Part shown: positions 26,282 to 34,621 of the stretch, piece after piece
How the letters are laid out: each line of letters begins with the position of its first letter
Numbering within the stretch: position 1 is the first letter of the stretch
Assembly: GCF_900116665.1 (NCBI RefSeq)
Contig: NZ_FPBK01000001.1
Coordinates: 124,001 to 188,000 of the forward strand
Origin: Pustulibacterium marinum
GTDB lineage: Bacteria > Bacteroidota > Bacteroidia > Flavobacteriales > Flavobacteriaceae
DNA length: 64,000 nt
Reading direction: 5' to 3'
Made by a program: the position numbers and the translations under genes
Notes under the pieces: generated by a model
What the model was told of the DNA's origin: nothing
The model's database searches: none
Seen by the model: only the letters and a program-made list of their open reading frames with translations

Positions 26282-26929
26282 TTTACTTCCGAAGGCAAGA
26301 TCGCCGGCATCACCCAACCCGGGAACTATATAGCCTTTTTCATTTAGATTTTCATCAATTGCAGCAATCCAAAGTGTAGTATCTTCAGGAAAATGTTTTT
26401 TAATAAATTCCACACCTTCTGTTGCTCCAATTACCGATGCTATATGGATTTTCTTCGGTTTTCCCATTGCTTTTAAAGCTTTTAAAACAGCAACCATAGA
26501 TTGTCCTGTTGCTAACATAGGATCGGCCAAAATAAGTGTTTTACCCTCTAAGGATGGCGATGCCAAATATTCTACTACTATTTCAAAATCATTTTCAGTA
26601 TTTGTTTGATGTCTAAAAGCAGAAATAAAAGTGTTTTCAGCATCATCAAAATAATTTAAGAGCCCATTGTGTAGCGGTAAACCAGCACGTAAAACGGAGC
26701 AGATAACAATAGCATCTGCAATAGATTTTCCATGATACGTAGCTAAAGGAGTTTCTAATGACTTGGCAGAAAAATCAAGAGTTTTGCTTATTTCATAAGC
26801 CAAAATTTCACCAATGCGCTCAATATTTCTTCTAAACCTTTGAGCATCTTTTTGAATAGATTGATCTCTTAACTCATTTATGAATTTATGAATGATAGAA
26901 TTTTCTGAAGCAAGGTGATGTACAATCAT
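26270..26929 (-). CDS. upp: Uracil phosphoribosyltransferase
   Basis: A 219-residue type I phosphoribosyltransferase for uracil salvage (uracil + PRPP to UMP). It carries RAGLPLHNGLLNYF, the PRPP-binding loop LADPMLATGQSMVAVLKAL and the uracil-binding C-terminal segment GLGDAGDLAFG. The length is near the family norm of about 210. The coding end overlaps DUF6427 by 12 bp on the opposite strand. A -7 element TACTTTTG lies 20 bases upstream of its ATG, interleaved with the divergent promoter of the DUF4254 gene. Confidence 0.93.
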   Translation of the reverse strand: MIVHHLASENSIIHKFINELRDQSIQKDAQRFRRNIERIGEILAYEISKTLDFSAKSLETPLATYHGKSIADAIVICSVLRAGLPLHNGLLNYFDDAENTFISAFRHQTNTENDFEIVVEYLASPSLEGKTLILADPMLATGQSMVAVLKALKAMGKPKKIHIASVIGATEGVEFIKKHFPEDTTLWIAAIDENLNEKGYIVPGLGDAGDLAFGSKLQH

Positions 26930-26948
26930 TTCAATACGTATTATTATT

Positions 26949-26978
26949 CAAAAGTAATTATTTAAAGTATATTTGCAG
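26949..26978 (-). promoter_or_regulatory. Promoter for upp
   Basis: Minus-strand TACTTTTG (26956-26949) matches TAnnTTTG, and a TG lies 19 bases upstream at 26977-26976, the relaxed -33 form. The ATG of upp is 20 bases downstream. The element overlaps the face-to-face promoter of the DUF4254 gene. Confidence 0.6.
26968..26975 (+). promoter_or_regulatory. -7 element TATATTTG for the DUF4254 gene
   Basis: TATATTTG matches the consensus. It implies a leader of about 50 bases to the ATG chosen at 27035. No TTG at the usual -33 spacing was found. Confidence 0.5.
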
Positions 26979-27034
26979 CACGAGAAATGCACATAATTAG
27001 CGTTTCTACTGTTTATCAACTAATTGAATTGTAT

Positions 27035-27640
27035 ATGTTTAGCAATTTCGCTTTTGAAATTTTTGAAGAAAGTATTAAGAAGTATCACGTAATTGATGAT
27101 GTTTATCAACCTTTTGAAAACCCTTATCCATCCGATAGTCTAGAACATTTGTTGTATAGAAAAAATTGGATTGATACTGTTCAATGGCATTATGAAGATA
27201 TCGTGAGAGATCCGGATATTGCACCTGTGGATGCTTTAGATTTGAAAAGAAAGATAGATGCTTCTAACCAAGACAGAACAGATACTGTTGAATATATAGA
27301 CAGTTATTTTTTAAATAAATACAAGGATGTTGTTGCAAAGGAAAGTGCAACAATCAACTCAGAAAGTCCGGCTTGGGCTATAGACCGTTTGTCTATTTTG
27401 GCTTTAAAAATTTATCATATGCAAGAGGAAGTTGACCGTGATGGTGCTTCTCATGCTCACAAGGCAAAATGTCAAATAAAATTAGACGTTCTACTAGAAC
27501 AAAAGAAAGACCTGTCTTTGGCAATAGATCAATTATTGAGCGATATTGAAAGCGGAGACAAATACATGAAAGTGTATAAGCAAATGAAAATGTACAATGA
27601 CGAGGAATTAAACCCAGTATTGTACCAACAAAAGAAATAA
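27035..27640 (+). CDS. DUF4254 domain-containing protein
   Basis: A 201-residue soluble protein. An in-frame ATG at 26987 would add 16 residues without family resemblance, so the internal ATG at 27035 (FSNFAFEIFEESIKKYHVID) was preferred. It is mostly alpha-helical and charged, with the conserved LLYRKNWIDTVQWHYEDI block and RIDxxNQ-like KIDASNQDRTD. The family is found near GT9 heptosyltransferase genes in Bacteroidota, as here (next gene 23 bp downstream), hinting at a role in surface glycan synthesis; biochemical function is unknown. Confidence 0.78.
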   Translation: MFSNFAFEIFEESIKKYHVIDDVYQPFENPYPSDSLEHLLYRKNWIDTVQWHYEDIVRDPDIAPVDALDLKRKIDASNQDRTDTVEYIDSYFLNKYKDVVAKESATINSESPAWAIDRLSILALKIYHMQEEVDRDGASHAHKAKCQIKLDVLLEQKKDLSLAIDQLLSDIESGDKYMKVYKQMKMYNDEELNPVLYQQKK

Positions 27641-27663
27641 GAAAAAGTACCCCCTTTTTTTTG

Positions 27664-28731
27664 ATGGATGCAGAAGAACATATTTTAGTAATCAGGCTTT
27701 CGGCGATGGGCGATGTGGCGATGACGGTACCTGTGCTAAGAGCGTTTAGGCAACAATATCCAAAAGTTAAGCTTACAGTAGTATCGCATCCTTTTTTTGA
27801 ACCACTTTTTCAAACTATTCCAGGAATCAACTTTTATGGTGTAGATCTTAAAGATCGTCATAAAGGTGCAAAAGGAATGGTAAAGTTATATGCAGACCTG
27901 CGTAAATTAAAAATTGATGCAGTAGCAGATTTGCATAATGTGATTCGATCAAAATTCATACGTACTATTTTTAATATTTCTGGCAAAAGAGTAGAACATA
28001 CCGATAAAGGAAGGGAAGAGAAGAAAGCGCTGACAAGGCCAGAGAATAAAGAGTTCAAACAGCTAAAATCAATGTTTCAGCGTCATGCCGATACGTTTGA
28101 GAAATTGGGCTATCCTATTGATATTTCGAAGGTAGATTTTCCAAAGAAGAATCCGCTTACGGAAGCTATTTTAGAACTTACCAATGGCGAGAAAACTACA
28201 AATTGGATTGGTATAGCACCATACGCCCAATACGAAACCAAAATTTATCCAAAGGACTTGATGGAGCAAGTAATTGCTGGTATTGCGAACGATGCAGATA
28301 ATACCATCTTTTTGTTTGGGGCAAGGTCTGAAAAAGATAAATTGGAAGAATTGCAGCAGTCTTTTTCCAATGTGAAAATTGTTGCGGGTTCTATCAATTT
28401 CAAGGAGGAAGTAACGCTAATGAGTTATTTAGATGTGTTACTTTCTATGGATAGTGGAAACGCACACATAGCTGCTATGATGGGCACAAAAGTAGTAACA
28501 CTTTGGGGAGCAACACATCCGTATGCAGGATTTACTCCGTTTCAACAACCACTAGAGCATGCTTTGATTTCCGATAGAAAAAAATATCCTCAGTTACCAA
28601 CTTCTGTCTATGGAAACAAAGAAGTTCCTGGATATGAAAACGCCATGCGAACTATTGATCCGCATGACGTTGTTTCAAAAATTAAAAAGATCTTAGACGC
28701 ACAAAAGATTCCAAATTATACGTCGTCATAA
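27664..28731 (+). CDS. Family 9 glycosyltransferase (heptosyltransferase-like)
   Basis: A 355-residue GT-B protein. It begins with the ADP-heptose:LPS transferase pattern HILVIRLSAMGDVAMTVPVL, and the donor-binding C-terminal domain has SMDSGNAHIAAMMGTKVVTL and WGATHPYAG. It would add a sugar to the lipopolysaccharide core at the inner membrane. A TTG immediately before (27661) is in frame but the ATG at 27664 is preferred. The last 16 bp overlap the convergent reductase gene. It probably forms an operon with the DUF4254 gene. Confidence 0.87.
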   Translation: MDAEEHILVIRLSAMGDVAMTVPVLRAFRQQYPKVKLTVVSHPFFEPLFQTIPGINFYGVDLKDRHKGAKGMVKLYADLRKLKIDAVADLHNVIRSKFIRTIFNISGKRVEHTDKGREEKKALTRPENKEFKQLKSMFQRHADTFEKLGYPIDISKVDFPKKNPLTEAILELTNGEKTTNWIGIAPYAQYETKIYPKDLMEQVIAGIANDADNTIFLFGARSEKDKLEELQQSFSNVKIVAGSINFKEEVTLMSYLDVLLSMDSGNAHIAAMMGTKVVTLWGATHPYAGFTPFQQPLEHALISDRKKYPQLPTSVYGNKEVPGYENAMRTIDPHDVVSKIKKILDAQKIPNYTSS

Positions 28732-29762
28732 TCTATTGAAATTGTATTGGTGATAGGATGAGCTTGGCAGGTTAAAATCAAACCATCTTCAATCTCATCA
28801 TCCATTAAAATTTGATTTTTGTCCATTACGGCTTTTCCTTCTGTTACTTTAGCTACGCAACTACTACAAATTCCGCCTTGACAAGAATATGGAGCGTCTA
28901 CTTGATTAGCCAGAGCAGCTGTAAGAATAGTTTGTTTTTTGTCCATTAAAAAAACGGTCTCTTCATCATCAACAAGAACCGTTACTTTACAAGCACCTTC
29001 TTCTACAGCTTCATTGGTTTCTAGCATAGGTTCAGAAGAAAACAATTCAAAATGAATTTTGTTCTTTGCTATACCTTGCTTCTCTAAAGTTTCAGACACT
29101 GTATTGATCATTGCCTCTGGTCCGCAAACGTAAAAAGCTTCAAGATCTGTTCCTTCAGATTTTTCAGAAATGATAGTACTCACAGTAGAGCTTTCAATTC
29201 TTCCGTATAGAGCATTCGGTTCTTCTTGTTGACTAAAAACAAAATGAATGGTTAACCTATCTGGAAATTTTTTTACTAAGTCCATCAATTCATCATAAAA
29301 CATAGCTTCAGAAACCGATTTGTTCCCGTAAACCAATACAAATTGATTATTGGTTTTATAGATGACAGTTTTTAGAATACTCATTATTGGAGTAATTCCG
29401 CTTCCTGCGGCAAAACCAACTATGGTATCTCCCGTATTTTTATGATTGTAAACAAAGCGTCCTTGTGGAGGATGTACCAAAAGCGAATCTCCAACTTGAA
29501 GAATTTCGTTTGCATACTTAGAAAAGCTTCCGTTTTCCATACGTTTAATACCTACAGCGACTTCTCTTGAAGTTGGGTCTGTACAAATAGAGTAGGCTCT
29601 GCGAAGTTTTTCGCCATTCAATTCTTTTTCAATAGTAATGTATTGTCCGGGAATAAACTTGAATTCAGACTTTAAATTTGAAGGAATATCAAATGTGACA
29701 ATTACCGAGTTTGGTGTAGATCTGTCAATATGTTTTACCGTTAACGGATGAAATGTATTCAT
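28716..29762 (-). CDS. PaaE-like ferredoxin-NAD(P)H oxidoreductase
   Basis: A 348-residue three-domain flavoprotein: FAD domain with RRAYSICTDP, NAD(P) domain with GFAAGSGITPIMSIL, and a C-terminal plant-type [2Fe-2S] ferredoxin domain with CQGGICSSC and a final cysteine in LTCQAHP. This is the layout of PaaE, which passes electrons to the phenylacetyl-CoA epoxidase, but no other paa genes are nearby, so another oxygenase or desaturase may be the partner. An upstream in-frame codon at 29780 lies in the promoter region; the ATG at 29762 was chosen. Tail overlaps the GT9 gene by 16 bp. Confidence 0.87.
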   Translation of the reverse strand: MNTFHPLTVKHIDRSTPNSVIVTFDIPSNLKSEFKFIPGQYITIEKELNGEKLRRAYSICTDPTSREVAVGIKRMENGSFSKYANEILQVGDSLLVHPPQGRFVYNHKNTGDTIVGFAAGSGITPIMSILKTVIYKTNNQFVLVYGNKSVSEAMFYDELMDLVKKFPDRLTIHFVFSQQEEPNALYGRIESSTVSTIISEKSEGTDLEAFYVCGPEAMINTVSETLEKQGIAKNKIHFELFSSEPMLETNEAVEEGACKVTVLVDDEETVFLMDKKQTILTAALANQVDAPYSCQGGICSSCVAKVTEGKAVMDKNQILMDDEIEDGLILTCQAHPITNTISIDYDDV

Positions 29763-29777
29763 GTATTTTATTTTTAG

Positions 29778-29785
29778 CAAAAGTA
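29778..29785 (-). promoter_or_regulatory. -7 element TACTTTTG for the PaaE-like gene
   Basis: The minus strand reads TACTTTTG, a full match, 16 bases before the ATG at 29762. A -33 TTG is not apparent. Confidence 0.5.
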
Positions 29786-29805
29786 CTAAGAATTGTAAGA
29801 TACTG

Positions 29806-29839
29806 AAAAAAAGAAACCTCCAGTATTAAAGAAGGTTTC
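29806..29839 (-). terminator. Terminator of the small outer membrane protein gene
   Basis: GAAACCT (29813-29819) pairs with AGGTTTC (29833-29839). On the minus strand the stem is followed by a run of seven T (A-run at 29806-29812), so it ends the gene at 29871-30362. Confidence 0.7.
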
Positions 29840-29870
29840 AATTAGTTTTTTAGAGATCTCTATTTATATT

Positions 29871-30362
29871 TTATAGTTTAAAAGCATACGCTATTCGCAA
29901 AGCTACTTGTCCAAAATCATAATCAGAATAATCTTCATAACGTGCACTTACATCCCAGGTTTCATTTGCATAACCAATTCCCGGAGACCATAAGAAAGAT
30001 GTTTCGTCTAATTTATTAACACCAAAAGCAGCACCCGCTTCTCCCGATACGTAAAAACTATTTGCGAAAAATGATTTGAAGCCCAACTTAGCAGGAATAA
30101 ACCCAGAATCTTGATAGTTGGAAAACAGATGTGTATAACCCGTTGTGGCCATCAAAGATGTTTTTTCGGTAACATTAAGCTGTAATCTGGCATCAAGCCC
30201 CAGTGAAGCATCAAATGCGTCATCATCGCCCACAGGAATACCACCATCAACGGCAATTCCAAATTTTAAATTTTTGTCGTAATTGTTCTGTGCGAAAGCA
30301 GTAGCAGAAACCATAATTAGCAATAGTGTAATTACAGAATTCATGTTCATCACTTTTTTCAT
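29871..30362 (-). CDS. Small outer membrane beta-barrel protein
   Basis: A 163-residue protein with a clear signal peptide (hydrophobic stretch to VSATAFAQ, cleavage after about residue 25). The mature part alternates polar and aromatic residues in strand-like stretches (for example FYVSGEAGAAFGVNKL and WDVSARYEDYSDY) and ends in a hydrophobic FKL, typical of a small eight-stranded outer membrane barrel. Specific function is unknown. It is monocistronic, bounded by its own terminator, and divergent from the padR operon; the palindrome at 30448-30468 lies between them. Confidence 0.75.
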   Translation of the reverse strand: MKKVMNMNSVITLLLIMVSATAFAQNNYDKNLKFGIAVDGGIPVGDDDAFDASLGLDARLQLNVTEKTSLMATTGYTHLFSNYQDSGFIPAKLGFKSFFANSFYVSGEAGAAFGVNKLDETSFLWSPGIGYANETWDVSARYEDYSDYDFGQVALRIAYAFKL

Positions 30363-30447
30363 AATTCAATTTTTTAAAATTCTAGTGTAAAGGACAGAAA
30401 TGAAAACTTAAAAGGGTTTTAAGAAGATGATAAAATAAAATTAAAAC

Positions 30448-30468
30448 ATACCTAAGTTTTTTAGGTAT
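30448..30468. promoter_or_regulatory. Palindromic operator candidate upstream of padR
   Basis: ATACCTAA (30448-30455) and TTAGGTAT (30461-30468) form a perfect 8-bp inverted repeat with a 5-nt spacer. A TACATTTA element, one base off the -7 consensus, follows at about 30480. The position fits an autoregulatory PadR site, and the barrel gene on the other side could share it. Confidence 0.55.
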
Positions 30469-30505
30469 TAATTTTTTCTTACATTTATAACAGATATTTA
30501 AAACA

Positions 30506-30838
30506 ATGGCAAAACCGAATTTATATAAAGGAAGTATTCATACCATTCTCTTAAAACTTTTGGGAGATGAAGGGAGAATGTATGGTTATGAGATTACTCA
30601 AAAAGTAAAAGAAATTTCCAACGGCGATCTTCTTATAACAGAAGGAGCGCTATATCCTGCATTACACAAGTTGGAAGCAGATGGTTTACTTCAGGTAGAA
30701 GTAGAAAAAGTAGATGGACGCTTGCGTAAGTATTACAAACTTACCGAGGATGGCGCAAAAGAGAGCGTTCAGAAGTTATCAGAATTAGAAGCGTATTTAG
30801 AAACCATGCAAAACTTATTGCAACCTAAATTAATATAA
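30506..30838 (+). CDS. PadR family transcriptional regulator
   Basis: A 110-residue winged-helix protein with the PadR signature: LLKLLGDEGRMYGYEITQ in the first helices, TEGALYPALHKLEADGLL in the recognition region and a wing with DGRLRKYYKLT, then a dimerisation helix. PadR proteins usually repress their own operon and release DNA on binding a ligand. The stop codon overlaps the next ATG by one base, and a palindrome upstream is a likely operator. It should control the four membrane-transport genes downstream. Confidence 0.9.
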   Translation: MAKPNLYKGSIHTILLKLLGDEGRMYGYEITQKVKEISNGDLLITEGALYPALHKLEADGLLQVEVEKVDGRLRKYYKLTEDGAKESVQKLSELEAYLETMQNLLQPKLI

Positions 30839-31542
30839 TGATGCATACAACAACCAACAAAAAAGTAAATCAGGAACAATTGGCAGTCTTACATGATTTT
30901 GTTGCCAAGCATGTGCAGTATTATGATGTTCAAAGCGAGTTAGTAGATCATATGGCTAACGGTATTGAAGCTGTTTGGCAAGAAGATACAGCTGTTTCTT
31001 TTAATGAGGCATTTAGAAATGAGATTAAGAAATTTGGAGTTTCCGGTTTTCGTAGAATTGCTGAAGAGCGCGAAATTGCTCTGAAAAAGCGCTACAATAA
31101 AATAATTTTCAAACATTTGTTAAGCTTCTTCAAGTTACCAAGAATTATAGGTTCTTTATTGGCTATGTATGCAGTGTTTTTGTTGTTTACAAATTATTCA
31201 GAAGTGCTTTTAGGGGTAACTAATAAAATCATTGTAGCTGTGATCTCTATTATGATTGGGTTGATGCTTTTTAAAAAATACCGTCAACAAAAATCTGGGC
31301 GAAAGTTTATTTTTAAAGAGTATATTTTTAACTATGGAGTTTCTTCAATTTTTATACAGATTCCCCTCAATTTAATTATTTTTTCACCTCGTTCTGTAGG
31401 AGGGTATTATGCCGCAGCTTATTCAGTATTGTTTGTAGTTTTGCTTCTATATCTTTATATAGTCGTTGTATACATACCAAAGAATGCTGATAAATATTTA
31501 AATGAAGTATATCCAGCATACGAATTGATGCAGCAAGCATAA
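30838..31542 (+). CDS. HAAS-type membrane protein, copy 1
   Basis: A 234-residue protein with a soluble N-terminal helical domain (about 1-85) resembling the permease-prefix or HAAS domains that accompany PadR regulators: YYDVQSELVDHMANGIEAVW, then EAFRNEIKKFGVSGF. About four membrane helices follow from residue 100 to the end. The next gene is a clear paralogue with the same layout (LVDHLANAIEAQW, NAEKYLNEVYPEY), so this is a tandem duplication. A role in sensing or in the ABC complex is inferred from context. Two adjacent ATG codons open the gene. Confidence 0.75.
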   Translation: MMHTTTNKKVNQEQLAVLHDFVAKHVQYYDVQSELVDHMANGIEAVWQEDTAVSFNEAFRNEIKKFGVSGFRRIAEEREIALKKRYNKIIFKHLLSFFKLPRIIGSLLAMYAVFLLFTNYSEVLLGVTNKIIVAVISIMIGLMLFKKYRQQKSGRKFIFKEYIFNYGVSSIFIQIPLNLIIFSPRSVGGYYAAAYSVLFVVLLLYLYIVVVYIPKNADKYLNEVYPAYELMQQA

Positions 31543-31545
31543 GTA

Positions 31546-32247
31546 ATGAAAGTAAACCAAGAACAAATAGCAGCTTTATACGCTTTTACCAGAAAGCATT
31601 ATGTGGAGTTTTATGATCTACAAACCGAATTGGTAGACCATTTGGCAAATGCTATTGAAGCACAATGGGAAAAGAATCCTGAAATTCCTTTTGAAGAAGC
31701 CTTACAAATTGAGTTTAAGAAATTCGGTATTTTTGGCTTTACCGAAATTGTAGAACAACGACAAAACGCATTGCACAAACGATACTTGAAAATTATTTGG
31801 CAACAGTTCAAAAGCTTTTTCAAACTGCCCAAAATTATTGGTTCTGTTGGGAGCGTGTATCTTTTGTATTTAGTTTTCAGAAACTATGAAAAACTAACAT
31901 TTGTACTTTGGTTGCTATTGTTACTGCATATGGTAGCTTCTTTTGTGTATATGATTGTTCAAAAGCAAAAACAATTCAAACAAAAAGAAGATCGAAAATT
32001 TATTTTTAAAGAGTTGATCTATACTTTCGGGATAAATTCTCTTGTAATGCAAGTGCCGGTTCAGTTGTTCGTGTTTTTTGATAATTCTGCAGAAGGCGTC
32101 GCGTCTTTGGTAGGAGCATTTACAATGGCTACTTTGATTGTCTGCTATTTGCTGTACACCTACATAACCTTTTTTGTGATTCCTAAAAATGCCGAAAAAT
32201 ATCTAAACGAAGTATACCCTGAATATAAATTTATGCAGCAAGCGTAA
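31546..32247 (+). CDS. HAAS-type membrane protein, copy 2
   Basis: A 233-residue paralogue of the preceding protein: the same helical N-terminus (FYDLQTELVDHLANAIEAQW), a shared FKLPKIIGS block at the first membrane helix, and nearly identical C-terminal motif PKNAEKYLNEVYPEYKFMQQ. About four membrane helices. It starts 3 bp after copy 1. The sequences have diverged in the loops while the ends remain conserved, so this is an old duplication rather than an assembly artefact. Function unknown beyond association with the regulator and ABC genes. Confidence 0.75.
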   Translation: MKVNQEQIAALYAFTRKHYVEFYDLQTELVDHLANAIEAQWEKNPEIPFEEALQIEFKKFGIFGFTEIVEQRQNALHKRYLKIIWQQFKSFFKLPKIIGSVGSVYLLYLVFRNYEKLTFVLWLLLLLHMVASFVYMIVQKQKQFKQKEDRKFIFKELIYTFGINSLVMQVPVQLFVFFDNSAEGVASLVGAFTMATLIVCYLLYTYITFFVIPKNAEKYLNEVYPEYKFMQQA

Positions 32248-32298
32248 CATTTTAAATAAATAGCTACTAACTTAATAACCAACTAAATTATCTTTCTT

Positions 32299-33768
32299 AT
32301 GATAAAGAAATTTTTGTCGTTAGAGTGGAAACAGTTTAAGCGTTCGGCTGCATTTCAACAGAAGATTGCTGTTAAAATAGTACTTGGCCTTTTCGCTCTT
32401 TTGATTATCGCAGAGCTTATTGGTGGAGGAATAGCTACTTATTTTATTCTAGAAGATGTATTCCCGGAAGATGATCCATTTATTATTGTAAACAATTATC
32501 TTATCTATTGGTTTTTGTTAGAAATGCTCTACCGTTACTTGTTGCAACAGCTTCCGGTAGTAAATATAAAGCCGCTCATGGTATTGCCTATCAGTAGAAA
32601 AACAGTGATCAATTTTCTCATAGGAAAATCAGTTCTATCTTTGTTCAACTTTATACCGCTTTTCTTTTACGTTCCATTTACTATTGTATTGCTTGTAAAA
32701 GGCTATGGTTATAGTGCTTTGGCTTGGTTCGCAGGAATGTTATTGATTACTTGTGCTATCAATTTTATAAATTTTCTAGTTAATAAGAATAGTACATTTT
32801 TTGGTTTTATTGCAGCTTTATTGGCTGTGATGATTACACTTTGGTATACCAATATTTTTGATGCAACTCCGTACATAGGAAGCGGTTTGCATGCTTTGTA
32901 CACAACGCCCTATCTTTTAGTAGTTCCGTTGTTGGCGGTTATTTTATTATACGTACTCATCTTTCAATTTTTAGATAAGAACTTTTATTTGGACGGAGTG
33001 GTTCGTAAAAGAGTGAAAGAGGTAGAAGCTGCAGATTTATCATTCCTAAATAAATTCGGAAAATTAGCTCCCTTCTTAAAGAACGATTTAAAAATGATTT
33101 GGCGAAATAAAAGGCCCAAGCAAGTACTGTTTCTGTCATTTCTATTTTTGTTCTACGGTATCATATTTTTTTCCAATAGTGTATATGAAAATCAAGTTTG
33201 GATAAAACCTTTTGCTGCTGTTTTTGTAACAGGAGGTTTTTTAATGACGTTTGGCCAAAATGTACCTTCTTGGGATAGTGAATATTACAAGTTAATGATG
33301 AGTCAAAACATTCGGTATAAAACGTACTTGGAGAGTAAATGGCTTTTAATGGTTGTTTTTACCATAATTTCGGCCATATTAAGCATACCGTATGTGTATT
33401 TTGGTATGGATATTCTTTTGGTGATTTTGGCAGGAGCTCTTTTTAATATTGGTTTGAATACATACTTGAATTTACTCGGTGGAGTATTCAATAAAACCGT
33501 TATTAATTTGAACGAGCGTAATAAAGCTTTTTCCAATACTCAAGCATTTAACGCTTCTCAATTTTTAATTGCAATTCCTAAAATGGGTTTGCCTATTCTA
33601 TTCTTTTTTGTTCCCTATTTGATTATGGATAGTTGGATGTACGGCGTTGCTGGTTTGGCAGTTTCCGGTTTACTAGGATTAATGTTAAAAAATCCAATTC
33701 TCAGTTTCATAGAAAAACAATATCAAAAAGAAAAATACAAAGCTATTGCCGCTTATTCTGATAAATAA
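32299..33768 (+). CDS. DUF5687-type ABC exporter permease
   Basis: A 489-residue protein with about twelve membrane helices in two blocks separated by a soluble loop (about 230-275, including FGKLAPFLKNDLKMIWRNKR). It matches the flavobacterial DUF5687 family, which I recognise as usually encoded next to a single ABC ATPase, as here (18 bp to the next gene). It is therefore probably the membrane part of an ABC exporter. The transported compound is unknown. A 51-bp gap separates it from the HAAS pair. Confidence 0.78.
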   Translation: MIKKFLSLEWKQFKRSAAFQQKIAVKIVLGLFALLIIAELIGGGIATYFILEDVFPEDDPFIIVNNYLIYWFLLEMLYRYLLQQLPVVNIKPLMVLPISRKTVINFLIGKSVLSLFNFIPLFFYVPFTIVLLVKGYGYSALAWFAGMLLITCAINFINFLVNKNSTFFGFIAALLAVMITLWYTNIFDATPYIGSGLHALYTTPYLLVVPLLAVILLYVLIFQFLDKNFYLDGVVRKRVKEVEAADLSFLNKFGKLAPFLKNDLKMIWRNKRPKQVLFLSFLFLFYGIIFFSNSVYENQVWIKPFAAVFVTGGFLMTFGQNVPSWDSEYYKLMMSQNIRYKTYLESKWLLMVVFTIISAILSIPYVYFGMDILLVILAGALFNIGLNTYLNLLGGVFNKTVINLNERNKAFSNTQAFNASQFLIAIPKMGLPILFFFVPYLIMDSWMYGVAGLAVSGLLGLMLKNPILSFIEKQYQKEKYKAIAAYSDK

Positions 33769-33786
33769 TTAACTCGCTTTTGCATT

Positions 33787-34482
33787 ATGATTACAGTAAA
33801 AAATCTTTCGAAAACATATAATAGCACCACGGTTTTAAATATTGATAATTTAGATATTCCAAAAGGACAAAGCTTTGGTTTGGTTGGCAACAATGGAGCA
33901 GGAAAAACTACTTTTTTTAGTTTGCTATTAGATTTGATACGTCCTTCTTCAGGATACATTAAGAATAATAATATTCCGGTACATGAAAGCGAAGACTGGA
34001 AACCCTTTACTTCTTCTTTTATAGATGAATCTTTTTTGATCGGGTACCTTACTGCGGAAGAATATTTTTATTTCATAGGGGAACTTCGTGGTCAAAATAA
34101 AGCTGATGTAGATAGATTATTGGCGCAGTTTTCAGACTTTTTCCACGATGAAATTCTAGGACAAAAAAAGTACTTGCGCGATATGAGTAAAGGAAATCAG
34201 AAAAAAGCAGGTATTGTAGCTTCGTTTATTGGAAATCCAAAAGTGGTGATTTTAGATGAACCTTTTGCAAACTTAGATCCCACGACTCAAATTCGATTAA
34301 AAAAAATCATCAAGGAATTATCTCAGGAAAAAGATGTAACGGTTCTAGTTTCTAGCCATGATTTGCTACACGTAACCGAGGTTTGTGAACGTATTGTGGT
34401 GTTGAATAAAGGAACTGTGGTGAAAGATATTCAAACCTCTACCGAAACTTTAAAAGAGCTTGAAAGTTTCTTTGCAGAATAA
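33787..34482 (+). CDS. ABC transporter ATP-binding protein
   Basis: A 231-residue ATPase. Walker A is GNNGAGKT at residues 34-41, the signature loop reads MSKGNQKK (the drug-exporter-type variant of LSGGQ), Walker B is VVILDEPFANLDP, and the switch histidine is in VLVSSHDL. It powers the DUF5687 permease encoded just upstream. The whole unit from padR on resembles PadR-controlled export systems induced by toxic or signalling compounds. It is the last gene of this operon; a 139-bp gap follows. Confidence 0.92.
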   Translation: MITVKNLSKTYNSTTVLNIDNLDIPKGQSFGLVGNNGAGKTTFFSLLLDLIRPSSGYIKNNNIPVHESEDWKPFTSSFIDESFLIGYLTAEEYFYFIGELRGQNKADVDRLLAQFSDFFHDEILGQKKYLRDMSKGNQKKAGIVASFIGNPKVVILDEPFANLDPTTQIRLKKIIKELSQEKDVTVLVSSHDLLHVTEVCERIVVLNKGTVVKDIQTSTETLKELESFFAE

Positions 34483-34571
34483 GTAGATTCTTTAAAAATC
34501 AAGTGAAGAGAATTGTTTGCCGGAAGACTTTTCGTTTTCTAAAAAAAGAAATGTATTTTTACCGGCCTTAT

Positions 34572-34593
34572 ACTAAAATGGTTATATTTTAGT
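34572..34593. promoter_or_regulatory. Inverted repeat upstream of sprE
   Basis: ACTAAAAT (34572-34579) and ATTTTAGT (34586-34593) form a perfect 8-bp inverted repeat with a 6-nt spacer, 29 bases before the TTG start. A longer imperfect pairing of GCCGG (34519-34523) with CCGGC (34562-34566) lies upstream. No consensus TAnnTTTG is present. A regulator site or an upstream terminator is possible. Confidence 0.35.
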
Positions 34594-34621
34594 TTAGTAA
34601 AAAACAATCGTAATCAAGCAA

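Noticed and set aside
28716-29762. Phenylacetate degradation cluster
   Set aside because: Only the reductase-like gene is present; no epoxidase or ligase genes are near.
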